From Acinetobacter pseudolwoffii (GTDB lineage Bacteria; Pseudomonadota; Gammaproteobacteria; Pseudomonadales; Moraxellaceae): 64,000 nucleotides of DNA. A program made the translations under genes and the position numbers. The notes under the pieces are model-generated. The model saw only the letters and a program-made list of their open reading frames with translations. It made no database searches and had not been told where the DNA came from. The DNA is taken from assembly GCF_002803605.1 (NCBI RefSeq), contig NZ_PHRG01000012.1:1-64000 (forward strand). Direction: 5' to 3'. This document shows, one piece after another, positions 56,850 through 64,000 of the stretch (its first letter is position 1; each line of letters opens with the position of its first letter).

Positions 56850-57888
56850 GGCTTTGTTGCACAAAGATTTGAAATGCAAAGCGCCCCTAATTGAGCCAAA
56901 TTTAAGGCGTAACTTGGGTAAGTGGTCGACCTAATTCCGTAAATCTGTTAAGGACTGCTACACGTGCATGGATCTCATTCACTTGGCTATCAAAACTCCT
57001 TGCACTGAGTTTATCTCCTAATAATTTGATGCAATGCATCTTAGTTTCAACCAAACTTCGCCGATGATAGCCTGACCATTTTTTCCATAGTGTCCTGCCT
57101 AAACGTTTAATTGTTCGAAGTAATTCATTTCGCTCTAGCGAGCTACTCTTTGTATCTTTCCATGGTTTCGCATTTTTTCTAGGTGGAATCACCGCATGCC
57201 CTTGCCGATCTGCAATGACCTGACGGCATTGCTTGGTGTCATAAGCTCCATCGGTATAAACAGAGTCAATCTGCTCATCTTGTGGAATCTGATTAAGTAA
57301 ATCACCAAGCACCTGTGAATCACTGACATTATTGGTTGTAAGCTGAACTGCTCGTATTTGTAGGGTTTTAGCATCTATACCAATATGAAGTTTACGCCAT
57401 TGGCGACGATATTCAGGTCCATGTTTCTTGCGCTTCCATTCGCCCTCACCTAGAAACTTCATGCCTGTAGAGTCCATGAGTAGATGCAGCCCATCGCTAC
57501 TTTTTTGGTAGCTGATTACAATATCAATATGCTTTTGTCTTCTACAAAGCGTGGTGTAATCTGGAGCTATCCAATTTAATCCGCAAAGTTTAATCAGACT
57601 TTGCACAAAGCCAGTAACCATACGTAAAGACAGACGGAATAAGGATTTAATCATTAAGCAGCATTGGATGGCTGCGTCGGAGTAGGTTTGATTTCGCCCT
57701 TGTTTGCCTTTTGATGGAGCATACCATTGCGTAGCAGGATCAAACCAAATGGCAATATTTCCGCGACTCATAAGTGCTCGGTTATATGTGGGCCAATTGG
57801 TTGTGCGGTAGATTTTGTGTGTAGGCTTCTTCATTTGAAAATTATATCGCTGAAAAAGCCTTTACAGATAGGTTTGTGCAACAAAGCC
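56850..57888 (-). mobile_element. complete IS5-family (IS903-group) element
   Basis: Terminal repeats GGCTTTGTTGCACAAA (56850 on) and its complement ending at 57888 enclose one transposase gene; total length about 1.04 kb. No obvious target duplication: ACAAGGGT precedes and GTAGTAAC follows. It is the only complete copy of this group in the window. Confidence 0.88.
56902..57834 (-). CDS. IS903-group transposase
   Basis: 310 residues, full length for the group. The DDE triad is visible: D121 (LLMDSTGMKF), D195 (VYTDGAYDT) and E263 in YHRRSLVETKM. The N-terminal part NWPTYNRALMSRGNIAIWFD is typical. No frameshift or stop interrupts it, so this copy could mobilise itself and the fragments at the other positions if their ends are kept. 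It has no passenger genes. A cut-and-paste reaction with 9-base target duplication is usual for the group. Confidence 0.92.
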   Translation of the reverse strand: MKKPTHKIYRTTNWPTYNRALMSRGNIAIWFDPATQWYAPSKGKQGRNQTYSDAAIQCCLMIKSLFRLSLRMVTGFVQSLIKLCGLNWIAPDYTTLCRRQKHIDIVISYQKSSDGLHLLMDSTGMKFLGEGEWKRKKHGPEYRRQWRKLHIGIDAKTLQIRAVQLTTNNVSDSQVLGDLLNQIPQDEQIDSVYTDGAYDTKQCRQVIADRQGHAVIPPRKNAKPWKDTKSSSLERNELLRTIKRLGRTLWKKWSGYHRRSLVETKMHCIKLLGDKLSARSFDSQVNEIHARVAVLNRFTELGRPLTQVTP

Positions 57889-57959
57889 GTAGTAACCTAG
57901 GCTTCAACAAATTATGCCCCTAAGGGGAGCCACCAATACCCTGCATTTTGACAACAATG

Positions 57960-58661
57960 TCATCGTTTAGAGGCAGAAAATTTACGAGCACCAGTCGTAC
58001 CGACTGATGCTCGTAAATTTGCTGCTTCTAAACGATTGGTATAGCGAATGGAAAGATATTGCACACCTCTGTCGGAATGATGAATCACATTCTTTGGCAT
58101 GCCTCGATCATGCAATGCTTGCTCCAATGCATCGAGCACCATATCTGTATTCATCCGTGTCGATACTTTCCATCCAACAATTGCTCGTGAGAACACATCA
58201 ATAATAAATGCAGTATAAACCCAGCCTGAATTTGTTTGAATATACGTAAAGTCACTCACCCACAGTTGGTCAGGATGATCAGCAGTAAAATTACGTTTCA
58301 CTAAATCATCTGCTCGTTTTTGGTCATCTCGGCTACGGGTGGTTTGTTTGTTCTTACCACGCCAAACACCTTGTATACCTAGCTTTTGCATTAATCGAGC
58401 AACAGTACAGCGTGCAATAATATAGCCTTCACGTTTCAGTTTTTGCCAGACTTTACGTACACCATACCGACCTGAACTTTCCTTCCAAATTCGTTTAATC
58501 TCCTCAGCATGATGCAAGTCATGTAAATCTCGCTTTGCTCGATGTTCTGGATTTTCACAGAGATCTAGAGTCCGGTAATAGGTTGAAGGTGCGATCGGTA
58601 AAATTCTACAAATCGCCTCGACTCCGTACAGCTCTTTATTATTATGGATAAAATCCACCAT
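57960..58661 (-). pseudogene. IS3-family orfB, 3'-truncated
   Basis: The frame matches OrfB of the first copy (HSDRGVQYLSIRYTNRLEAA, then NLRASVGTTG) but stops matching before DSYDNALAE. The third catalytic residue is therefore lost. The final residues ARKFSASKR are encoded by the fold-back copy of the gene's own preceding sequence. It should be inactive. Confidence 0.85.
57964..58034. repeat. 71-base fold-back palindrome at the IS3 truncation
   Basis: Arms 57964-57997 and 58001-58034 pair almost completely around TAC. The outer 27 bases have two mismatches (CGTTTAGAGGCAGAAAATTT against CGTTTAGAAGCAGCAAATTT) and the inner CAGTCG-TAC-CGACTG stem is perfect. Confidence 0.9.
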
Positions 58662-58992
58662 TATTTGTGTGGGCGGTCGAGCTCCGCCTGGGCGAAAAAA
58701 GCGGCTGCTTTACGTAGAATTTCATTGGCGCGTTGCAGTTCTTTATTTTCGCGTTCCAGTTGTTTGATACGTTCTTGGTCTGAAAGCTGCTGTACTTTAA
58801 CTGGATTTTGTTTATCTAAATATTTTTGATACCAAACACGTAGTGTTTCAGGAGTACAACCCTTGCGCAGTATACTGCTCAGGGAGCAATAGCGGTGATC
58901 GCAGCCCAATTCGATGGATAATCTTTCTCGGATTCAATCAATAATTGAACCGCTCTTTCTCTGATTTCAGGGGTATATTTTACTTTTTTCAT
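58661..58992 (-). pseudogene. IS3-family orfA, interrupted (second copy)
   Basis: Same start (ATG at 58992), same TGA and frame change, and the same palindrome GCAGTATACTGC (58867-58878) as the copy at 49011-49342. Identical damage in both copies means that they share a defective ancestor or have been homogenised by recombination. Confidence 0.8.
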
Positions 58993-59087
58993 CGGGACAT
59001 TCTCTCAGAAAGCTTGGTCTCCGACAAACCCGGTACGGTTCATGGCCGAAACAGAGTGTGTTTTAACTAACCTAAGTAGACTCCACT

Positions 59088-60320
59088 TTACTTATTTTCA
59101 GACAGCAACCAATCAAGAGCGTTCATTTTTACAATACCATTATAATTGGCTTCAGTCCCGATCGTGTCTAAGGTAAGTAAATACTTGGGATATGAATCAG
59201 AAATTTTCTGTAATGGACGTAACTCTCGGCTTAGTGTCTCCTCATTGAGGGTTTCTAATGCCACCTGATAATAAGTTAAATTCTGTAAAGTATCGACAGC
59301 AACAAAATCAATTTCATATTCATCAATCCGCCCTACATAGACCGTATAACCTCGTCTGACAAGCTCAAGATAAATCACATTTTCTAAGATATGACCTTGA
59401 TCAGCATTAGCATCAGGCAACATAATGCGGCGCAATCCAACATCAACTAAATAGTATTTTTCAGAGGATTGTAATAACTCACGCCCACGTACTTTAAACT
59501 GTGCGGCGCTATAAAATAGCAAACTGTCCTGTAAGCCCCGAATATAGCGCTTCACTGTTTCAAATGAGATTTTAACCCCGCTTGAAACAAAGGTATTTTT
59601 AATTTTATTGATGGAAATGGGTGAGCCTGTCACGCTTGCCAAATATCTTGCGACACGCTCGAGAGAGTTAATATCGGCAGTATTTAAACGGGGAATAACA
59701 TCTTTAAACATTACACTGGCATAGACTGCTTGCAAGTAATCATAGGTTTCCTGCTGGCTGGTCATGGCAAGCGTATAGGGGAAACTACTTCGCGTGTACA
59801 TAGCATACAAATCACGATTGGATAATTGTTGGATGATCGGATTATTTTCAATATGCCACTGTTTAAACTCTTGGAATGACAAGGGTAAAACATGTTGCTC
59901 GATATAGCGTCCTGTGAGTAAAGTCGCAAGTTCTCCACTCAGAAAGAATGCATTTGAACCTGTAATATATAAATCGATATAATCCCGAACATATAAAGAG
60001 TCGACTACTTTTTCAAAATTGGTAACATGTTGTATTTCATCTAAAAAAACATAGTTTTTCTTGCTTTCATCAACTTTTGACAATACATAATCATGTAGTT
60101 TACGGTAATCGGTGAGTTCTTCAAATTCCATAAATTCAAAGTTGATGACAATGATGTTTTCGGCTTGTACCCCCTGTGCTTTTAGGTCTTGTTGAAACAT
60201 CGCCAGCAAGGTGGATTTTCCAGAGCGACGTACACCCGAAAGCACTTTAATGACATCACGGTTTTGCCATGTATTCAGAAATTTTAAGTAACCATCACGT
60301 CGAATATTAGTTTTTCTCAT
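59088..60320 (-). CDS. AAA ATPase with DUF4143 domain
   Basis: 410 residues from ATG 60320. Walker A is LSGVRRSGKSTLLAMFQQDL, Walker B NYVFLDEIQHV, and sensor-like LYITGSNAFFLSGEL follows. The C-terminal DUF4143 part holds KYYLVDVGLRRIMLP and ENVIYLELVRRGYTVYVGR, an endonuclease-like fold in some members. These ATPases are common, often on mobile DNA, and their function is unsettled; nucleic-acid handling or toxin-like roles have been proposed. It starts where the truncated IS3 element ends, 45 bases downstream of its stop. No partner gene lies beside it. Confidence 0.88.
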   Translation of the reverse strand: MRKTNIRRDGYLKFLNTWQNRDVIKVLSGVRRSGKSTLLAMFQQDLKAQGVQAENIIVINFEFMEFEELTDYRKLHDYVLSKVDESKKNYVFLDEIQHVTNFEKVVDSLYVRDYIDLYITGSNAFFLSGELATLLTGRYIEQHVLPLSFQEFKQWHIENNPIIQQLSNRDLYAMYTRSSFPYTLAMTSQQETYDYLQAVYASVMFKDVIPRLNTADINSLERVARYLASVTGSPISINKIKNTFVSSGVKISFETVKRYIRGLQDSLLFYSAAQFKVRGRELLQSSEKYYLVDVGLRRIMLPDANADQGHILENVIYLELVRRGYTVYVGRIDEYEIDFVAVDTLQNLTYYQVALETLNEETLSRELRPLQKISDSYPKYLLTLDTIGTEANYNGIVKMNALDWLLSENK

Positions 60321-60636
60321 TGTTTCCACTTAAACTCTAAAGTTTTAATTAATTCTATCAAAGTTTAGATACTAAGTTAAAATATATTTAATTAAAAGGA
60401 AAGTTTCTAGTTCATGTGAAATATTTAAAATTCTAAACTGCTGTTATAGCAGTTTAGAGACGCTAATCACGACAAGCTCCAAGATACCAGGTCTACTCTT
60501 TAGACGAAATTTGATAGGTTTTCATCGATGAGATAATCCAAATTCTGTCTTTTTGATTATTTTCTATGTCATGTTATGTCATTGCTGCTACGACTTATTT
60601 GTCATATAAATTGAGTGAAAAGTAAATGGAATTACT

Positions 60637-60726
60637 ATGTTAACTAGAGTGGAACTCATTTTTGTGGTGCTGATGGTGTCAGGCTTAATCTTGATTGCTT
60701 ATGAAATGCTAAAAGGTTTATTCTAG
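60637..60726 (+). CDS. 29-residue membrane peptide
   Basis: A short gene with ATG 60637, GGA eight bases before it and a TAG at 60724. The peptide is MLTRVELIFVVLMVSGLILI followed by AYEMLKGLF: one transmembrane helix with a basic residue at the start. It stands alone in the 600-base gap between the ATPase and the DUF262-like gene; a weak TGCCCA/TGGGCA hairpin follows near 60760. Coding status rests on start, ribosome site and composition. Confidence 0.5.
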   Translation: MLTRVELIFVVLMVSGLILIAYEMLKGLF

Positions 60727-60944
60727 GGCATCTACACATGATTTTTGATCAAAAAAAATGCCCAGAGAAGGATCAATGGGCAAAACTAAGGACCTTGACG
60801 GTCATTCAGAAACTACAGCTAGCTTCTAGCTATGATTCTGCACTTAATTAAAAAAAGCTACACTGGCTGAATATATCAAAAGTTAAATCATGTGATTTAT
60901 CATTAATTAACACACTTGAGAAAATGAGTTCATCACTCTGCTGA

Positions 60945-62600
60945 TTAATACAGTAATTCACCAAACAAATCCGCTCTAATCTCTTCCAGGCTCAGATCTG
61001 ATTTCATTCTATTACAGAGTGGATGAACCAGCAGACCATTCTCTAGCACCCCTTGGCCACCTGCGGCTTTGGCAATCCGATGATCCGATTCAGTAGAATC
61101 GAGATAGATTAATCCATCACAAATGGGGCAAAAGTTATGATTACCCACCAGAAAATTGTGCTTAAGCAAATTTTTGGTTAATGCTGAAAAGGCCTTGGGC
61201 TTTGATCGAGAGATCGGGCTAATCGATTCAACATATCCGACTACATGCTCTACAACCCCATCATCATAATTACCCAAAAATCTTTCAGAATAAAACTCAT
61301 TAAAGTTGATGTACTTGAAAGCCTTTGACATCGACAAAATAAAGGTGTTCAGGCATTCTTCATCTTCAAAATCGACATCCATTTCCAGGCTTAAACAGAT
61401 AAAGGCTTTATAAACGATTTGTAGCCGATCATAGCCTTTAATCCCACTGCCGAACTTACCGACCGTTTCAGTGGTCGCCACTGGAAAATTGGCAATCAAG
61501 AACTCAATACTACGGCGGACACGTGTAAACTCTTTAAAGCTAATGGTTCGATGGTGAATCTGCATCAGGCTTTCATGAATTTCAAACACAATAGCAAACC
61601 ATGCCAGAAAGGAAGTAATCTGAAAACGCTGGTCCTTATAAAAATATAAGAACGGATGTAAGCCCAAACTCGGAACCCCAGTATTTTTTACAGGAGTGGC
61701 CATTCTGCAAAGGACCGTAAACAGATGTGACATGATCTTTTCAACGCGTTCACCCTGATTCAGGCTCATGATATTATGAATCTGATCACCCGCGATGATA
61801 TTCATGAGCTCATTGACCAAGCCAATTTTTTTGCCATGACTCATTTCAGTATGTAATAATATGGTAGAGAAAAGCAGCTGATGGATCTTCTCCCCCAACT
61901 CGATCAGCGAATTTAAACGTGTATATTGAAGCTCTTCTAAATTGGATTTATTGTCATTGATATAACAACAGGCATAGATCGCATAATATGCATCACTTCC
62001 CCGACTTCTTAGATGATATTCCTCATATTTATCTAGGCGTTTAGTATCTGAATTAATCGATTGGAATACGCGTCTTGCGTCTTCTGGAGTACCAAGCACT
62101 TGCCGGAAACTGATTTTAATATCGTCTAATTTATATTTTTGTTCTGCAAATTTAGGATCAATACAAATTTTTTGGAAGTCAGCTAGATCTCCTAAATGAT
62201 TTCGCAGGTCACGAATATCTTCTTTTTGTTGATCGCTAAAATTAGGCGCTTGAGTGGCTTGTTCATCTGCAAAATATCTCTTGACCCAAGCATAAATACT
62301 CGAAAGACGATGCGCCCCATCGATAATATAGATGTTGCCGTGTATATCTTTCCAATACAAGATACACAAATTGATATTTTGATCTTCTGTACAATTCTCA
62401 ATAAAGTTTGCAATTTCCTGCACACTCCAACATTCAGTAGAACGCTGGTTATCCGCTTTAAATAAACATTTGATGATGGCATGCTTTTCAAAATCAGTCA
62501 GTGCCACTTCAAAATTATCACGCTGCATTGAAGGCGACATTTCTTCTGGCAACATGACTTTACGCTGAATGATATTCGTCAGTAATCGAGTTTGGCCCAT
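60945..62600 (-). CDS. DUF262-like / HNH endonuclease protein
   Basis: 551 residues. The N-terminal region resembles the ParB-like DUF262 fold: LYWKDIHGNIYIIDGAHRLS matches the DGQQRL-type motif, and VFQSINSDTKRLDKYE its helical continuation. The C-terminus is an HNH-like domain: FCPICDG, DSTESDHRIAKAAGG and NGLLVHPLCNRMKS give Cys, Asp-His and Asn/His-Cys-Asn ligands. DUF262 plus HNH is the layout of GmrSD-type type IV restriction enzymes, though here in one shorter chain. A DNA-degrading defence protein is the best guess. It is monocistronic. Confidence 0.78.
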   Translation of the reverse strand: MGQTRLLTNIIQRKVMLPEEMSPSMQRDNFEVALTDFEKHAIIKCLFKADNQRSTECWSVQEIANFIENCTEDQNINLCILYWKDIHGNIYIIDGAHRLSSIYAWVKRYFADEQATQAPNFSDQQKEDIRDLRNHLGDLADFQKICIDPKFAEQKYKLDDIKISFRQVLGTPEDARRVFQSINSDTKRLDKYEEYHLRSRGSDAYYAIYACCYINDNKSNLEELQYTRLNSLIELGEKIHQLLFSTILLHTEMSHGKKIGLVNELMNIIAGDQIHNIMSLNQGERVEKIMSHLFTVLCRMATPVKNTGVPSLGLHPFLYFYKDQRFQITSFLAWFAIVFEIHESLMQIHHRTISFKEFTRVRRSIEFLIANFPVATTETVGKFGSGIKGYDRLQIVYKAFICLSLEMDVDFEDEECLNTFILSMSKAFKYINFNEFYSERFLGNYDDGVVEHVVGYVESISPISRSKPKAFSALTKNLLKHNFLVGNHNFCPICDGLIYLDSTESDHRIAKAAGGQGVLENGLLVHPLCNRMKSDLSLEEIRADLFGELLY

Positions 62601-62765
62601 TTTTTGTTTTCTCCAGGCAGCACTTTCCTATATTCGCTAAAGCACGAAATTTGAAAGTGCATATAGTTCAATTTAGTTAAAGCGATGAATTAAATGACCG
62701 TCAATATCCGGTCAGCGCTAACAAAAGAAACCTAAGAGAAATGGGTACTTTTAAGATGATATTTT

Positions 62766-62943
62766 TCATATTGTAATCTCGTTGATCAATGTGAAATTTG
62801 CCAACATCTTTTCCACGAGATGGTGGCAAACCAAATAGGGGTGGAAATACCGCTCAACGAAACGGCCAGTCATAGACTGCCCTACTTGGCCTGCCATAAA
62901 GCATTGCCATGCAGACACAAAAGAGCCACTAAAAGTGACTCTT
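62766..62943 (-). pseudogene. short orphan frame, unidentified
   Basis: The minus strand reads VTFSGSFVSAWQCFMAGQVG, then QSMTGRFVERYFHPYLVCHH and LVEKMLANF to a TGA at 62766, with a stop just upstream and no good start. It looks like the last 58 residues of a lost gene. I cannot name the family. A near-perfect hairpin (62797-62830) lies within it. The rest of 62601-63317 shows only a short open frame (63050-62929) of unknown kind. Confidence 0.3.
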
Positions 62944-63128
62944 TAGTACGTTGAGATGCGGGTTTCCACGCCCGATTACAGATTTTGCTGTAATGTAATT
63001 ATCATATGGGTATCTTTTTCTTTGGTCAAACCAAATTAGAATTTTTTTATTCATTTTTAAATAAAAAATATAAATCGATAACGTATGGATCAAATTGAAA
63101 GCAAAGAAAAAAATCAAATTCGCGGATT

Positions 63129-63177
63129 CCCAGGCCTTTGCTTTGTTAAAATCTGATTTGCCAAGCAAAGGCCTGGG
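63129..63177. repeat. 15-bp perfect inverted repeat
   Basis: CCCAGGCCTTTGCTT (63129-63143) and AAGCAAAGGCCTGGG (63163-63177) are exact complements with a 19-base loop. It is GC-rich in AT-rich DNA and has no T-run, so it is unlikely to be a simple terminator; it might be a site for a recombinase or a remnant of a mobile element end. Confidence 0.7.
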
Positions 63178-63317
63178 CCCCTTAAATTGAACGATATCTG
63201 CTTAGGCTATTTCCATAAGGAAGTGTGTTGTACAGCTTCCAGTAGCAAATCAAATGCAAGGAATAATGTGATGTTTTTATTGCTTTGTTGATCCATAAAA
63301 AATACCTGAGTCTCTAT

Positions 63318-63412
63318 TATTAAGTGATAAATGAGCAGCAAGAAGTTTTCCTAGTCAGGTAAATGATATTTATGCACACGTAGCTGTCTTGAACAAATTC
63401 ACAGAATTATGA
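63318..63412 (+). mobile_element. decayed IS903-group transposase remnant
   Basis: The plus strand reads LLSDK, a stop, AARSFPSQVNDIYAHVAVLN, KFTEL and a stop, clearly matching LLGDKLSARSFDSQVNEIHA and RVAVLNRFTEL of the complete transposase but with many changes. It is the oldest-looking IS piece in the window. Confidence 0.75.
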
Positions 63413-64000
63413 TCTCTAATCACCAAATATCGTACACTCAACCACGCAAGTACCCATCGCACGGCACTTAATGACGCTTGTTTAGACATAATTCTAAAAT
63501 AATCATATTTATTATGTTTCATCACTATCGGAAAAAACTGATGTTCTGTAAGGATTGAAAGCATAGGTTCATCCTCTGCCGTAAAATGCATCAATACTTT
63601 TGTTACATTACTTTCATACAACCATTTTTTTATTAACCAATTATAAGTTTCTGATTGGTTTTGTTCTAAATAATCAAATCGCTCTAAAATCTCTTGTGCA
63701 GAATTAAAATCTACAGCACTTAGTAATTCAGGCAAACGTGCTAACTTTCCTTGTGTCGATAATGGATGTCTTCCTATATTTGAACCACGTTTACCTGACG
63801 GAATGTTTGCCATCGTAATTAAAGCTCTCTTCCAGGACTCAATATCTAATCGTGGCTGCCCCTGCCCAGAAATAAGATACCGCTCAATATCTTCAAACTT
63901 TTGAAATAATTCGTGTTTAATTACTTTTCCCGTCGAATTCCCTCTTTTTTGAGCATAGATGACCCACCTCTGACTTTGTCTTTTTTTGAGTACATATTTT
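63370..64000 (-). CDS. uncharacterised protein, 5' end outside the window, 3' end replaced by IS sequence
   Basis: The frame is open from the right edge of the window to the stop at 63370, at least 210 residues; an internal ATG at 63813 is probably not the start. It reads RQSQRWVIYAQKRGNSTGKV, IERYLISGQGQPRLDIESWK, GSNIGRHPLSTQGKLARLPE and so on, with no signal peptide in view. I do not recognise the family. The last dozen residues (NSVNLFKTATCA) are antisense to the IS903-group remnant, so the native C-terminus has been cut off. The fragment may or may not be functional. Confidence 0.6.
   Translation of the reverse strand, partial: KYVLKKRQSQRWVIYAQKRGNSTGKVIKHELFQKFEDIERYLISGQGQPRLDIESWKRALITMANIPSGKRGSNIGRHPLSTQGKLARLPELLSAVDFNSAQEILERFDYLEQNQSETYNWLIKKWLYESNVTKVLMHFTAEDEPMLSILTEHQFFPIVMKHNKYDYFRIMSKQASLSAVRWVLAWLSVRYLVIRDHNSVNLFKTATCA

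Larger units (their letters stand above)
57964..59042 (-). mobile_element. IS3-family element, truncated at the orfB end
   Basis: A second copy of the element at 48070-49392. The orfA-side terminal repeat is intact (59017-59042). The other end is lost inside orfB, and in its place stands an inverted copy of the adjacent 34 bases (57964-57997). Sequence from about 58010 to 59042 is nearly identical to the first copy, and almost wholly so over orfA. Confidence 0.85.

Noticed and set aside
62929..63168. 79-residue minus-strand frame
   Set aside because: It crosses the GC-rich inverted repeat and AT-rich debris, has no recognisable domain and no good ribosome site; only its last 42 codons look mildly protein-like.

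Overview
The window looks like an Acinetobacter chromosome. This is judged from recall of protein families (DcaP-type porin, AAHS transporter, IS903-group and IS3-family elements of the kind common in the genus), from the AT-rich intergenic DNA and from the gene style. No rRNA, tRNA or CRISPR array was seen.

Layout. 1-320 is a broken IS5/IS903-type element. 342-6188 carries a universal stress protein and two c-di-GMP enzymes: an MASE3-PAS-GAF-HD-GYP phosphodiesterase and a sensor diguanylate cyclase. 6488-8236 is an unrecognised coiled-coil protein behind a CRP-like site. 8377-19979 is the most interesting stretch. It holds an NTF2-like lipoprotein, a chalcone-isomerase-like protein and an OmpR-type regulator on the plus strand. 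These converge on a minus-strand operon of desaturase, FAD oxidoreductase, DUF1365, Cfa-like methyltransferase, DUF1295, second Cfa-like methyltransferase and sensor kinase, followed upstream by lipocalin, NudC, DUF2256 and TIGR03643 genes. The response regulator and the kinase therefore end two opposing operons. Three promoters in this stretch share a TTCAC-N6-TTCA(C/T) direct repeat. I propose one membrane-lipid remodelling system with its own split two-component switch.

20.3-21.8 kb is a TnpB-only IS605-type element with an amber codon in tnpB. A TrpI-like LysR gene divergent from trpBA follows, then a catalase, a 5'-truncated AraC gene, a LysR gene and an oxidoreductase. 29.9-31.1 kb is a tyrosine integrase with a long palindrome at its promoter, next to a katG remnant.

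32.2-47.8 kb is an accessory catabolic cluster. Its gene order matches the cyclohexanecarboxylate route (badH-badI-aliB-aliA, with badK divergent). It adds an AAHS transporter, a porin, EtfAB, glutaryl-CoA dehydrogenase, another acyl-CoA dehydrogenase and two closely related MarR regulators. Together these would import cyclohexanecarboxylate, convert it to pimeloyl-CoA, pass electrons to ETF and oxidise the glutaryl-CoA formed later. The enzymes that shorten pimeloyl-CoA are not all here.

47.9-59.0 kb is an insertion-sequence scrapyard (IS5-type, IS3, IS66 and IS903-group pieces) around trimethylamine monooxygenase, malate:quinone oxidoreductase, an MFS exporter and a small membrane protein. 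It includes a fold-back inverted end on one IS3 copy. 59.1-64.0 kb holds a DUF4143 ATPase, a 29-residue membrane peptide, a DUF262-like/HNH protein that may act in defence, more gene remnants and a gene running off the right edge whose 3' end is made of antisense IS sequence.
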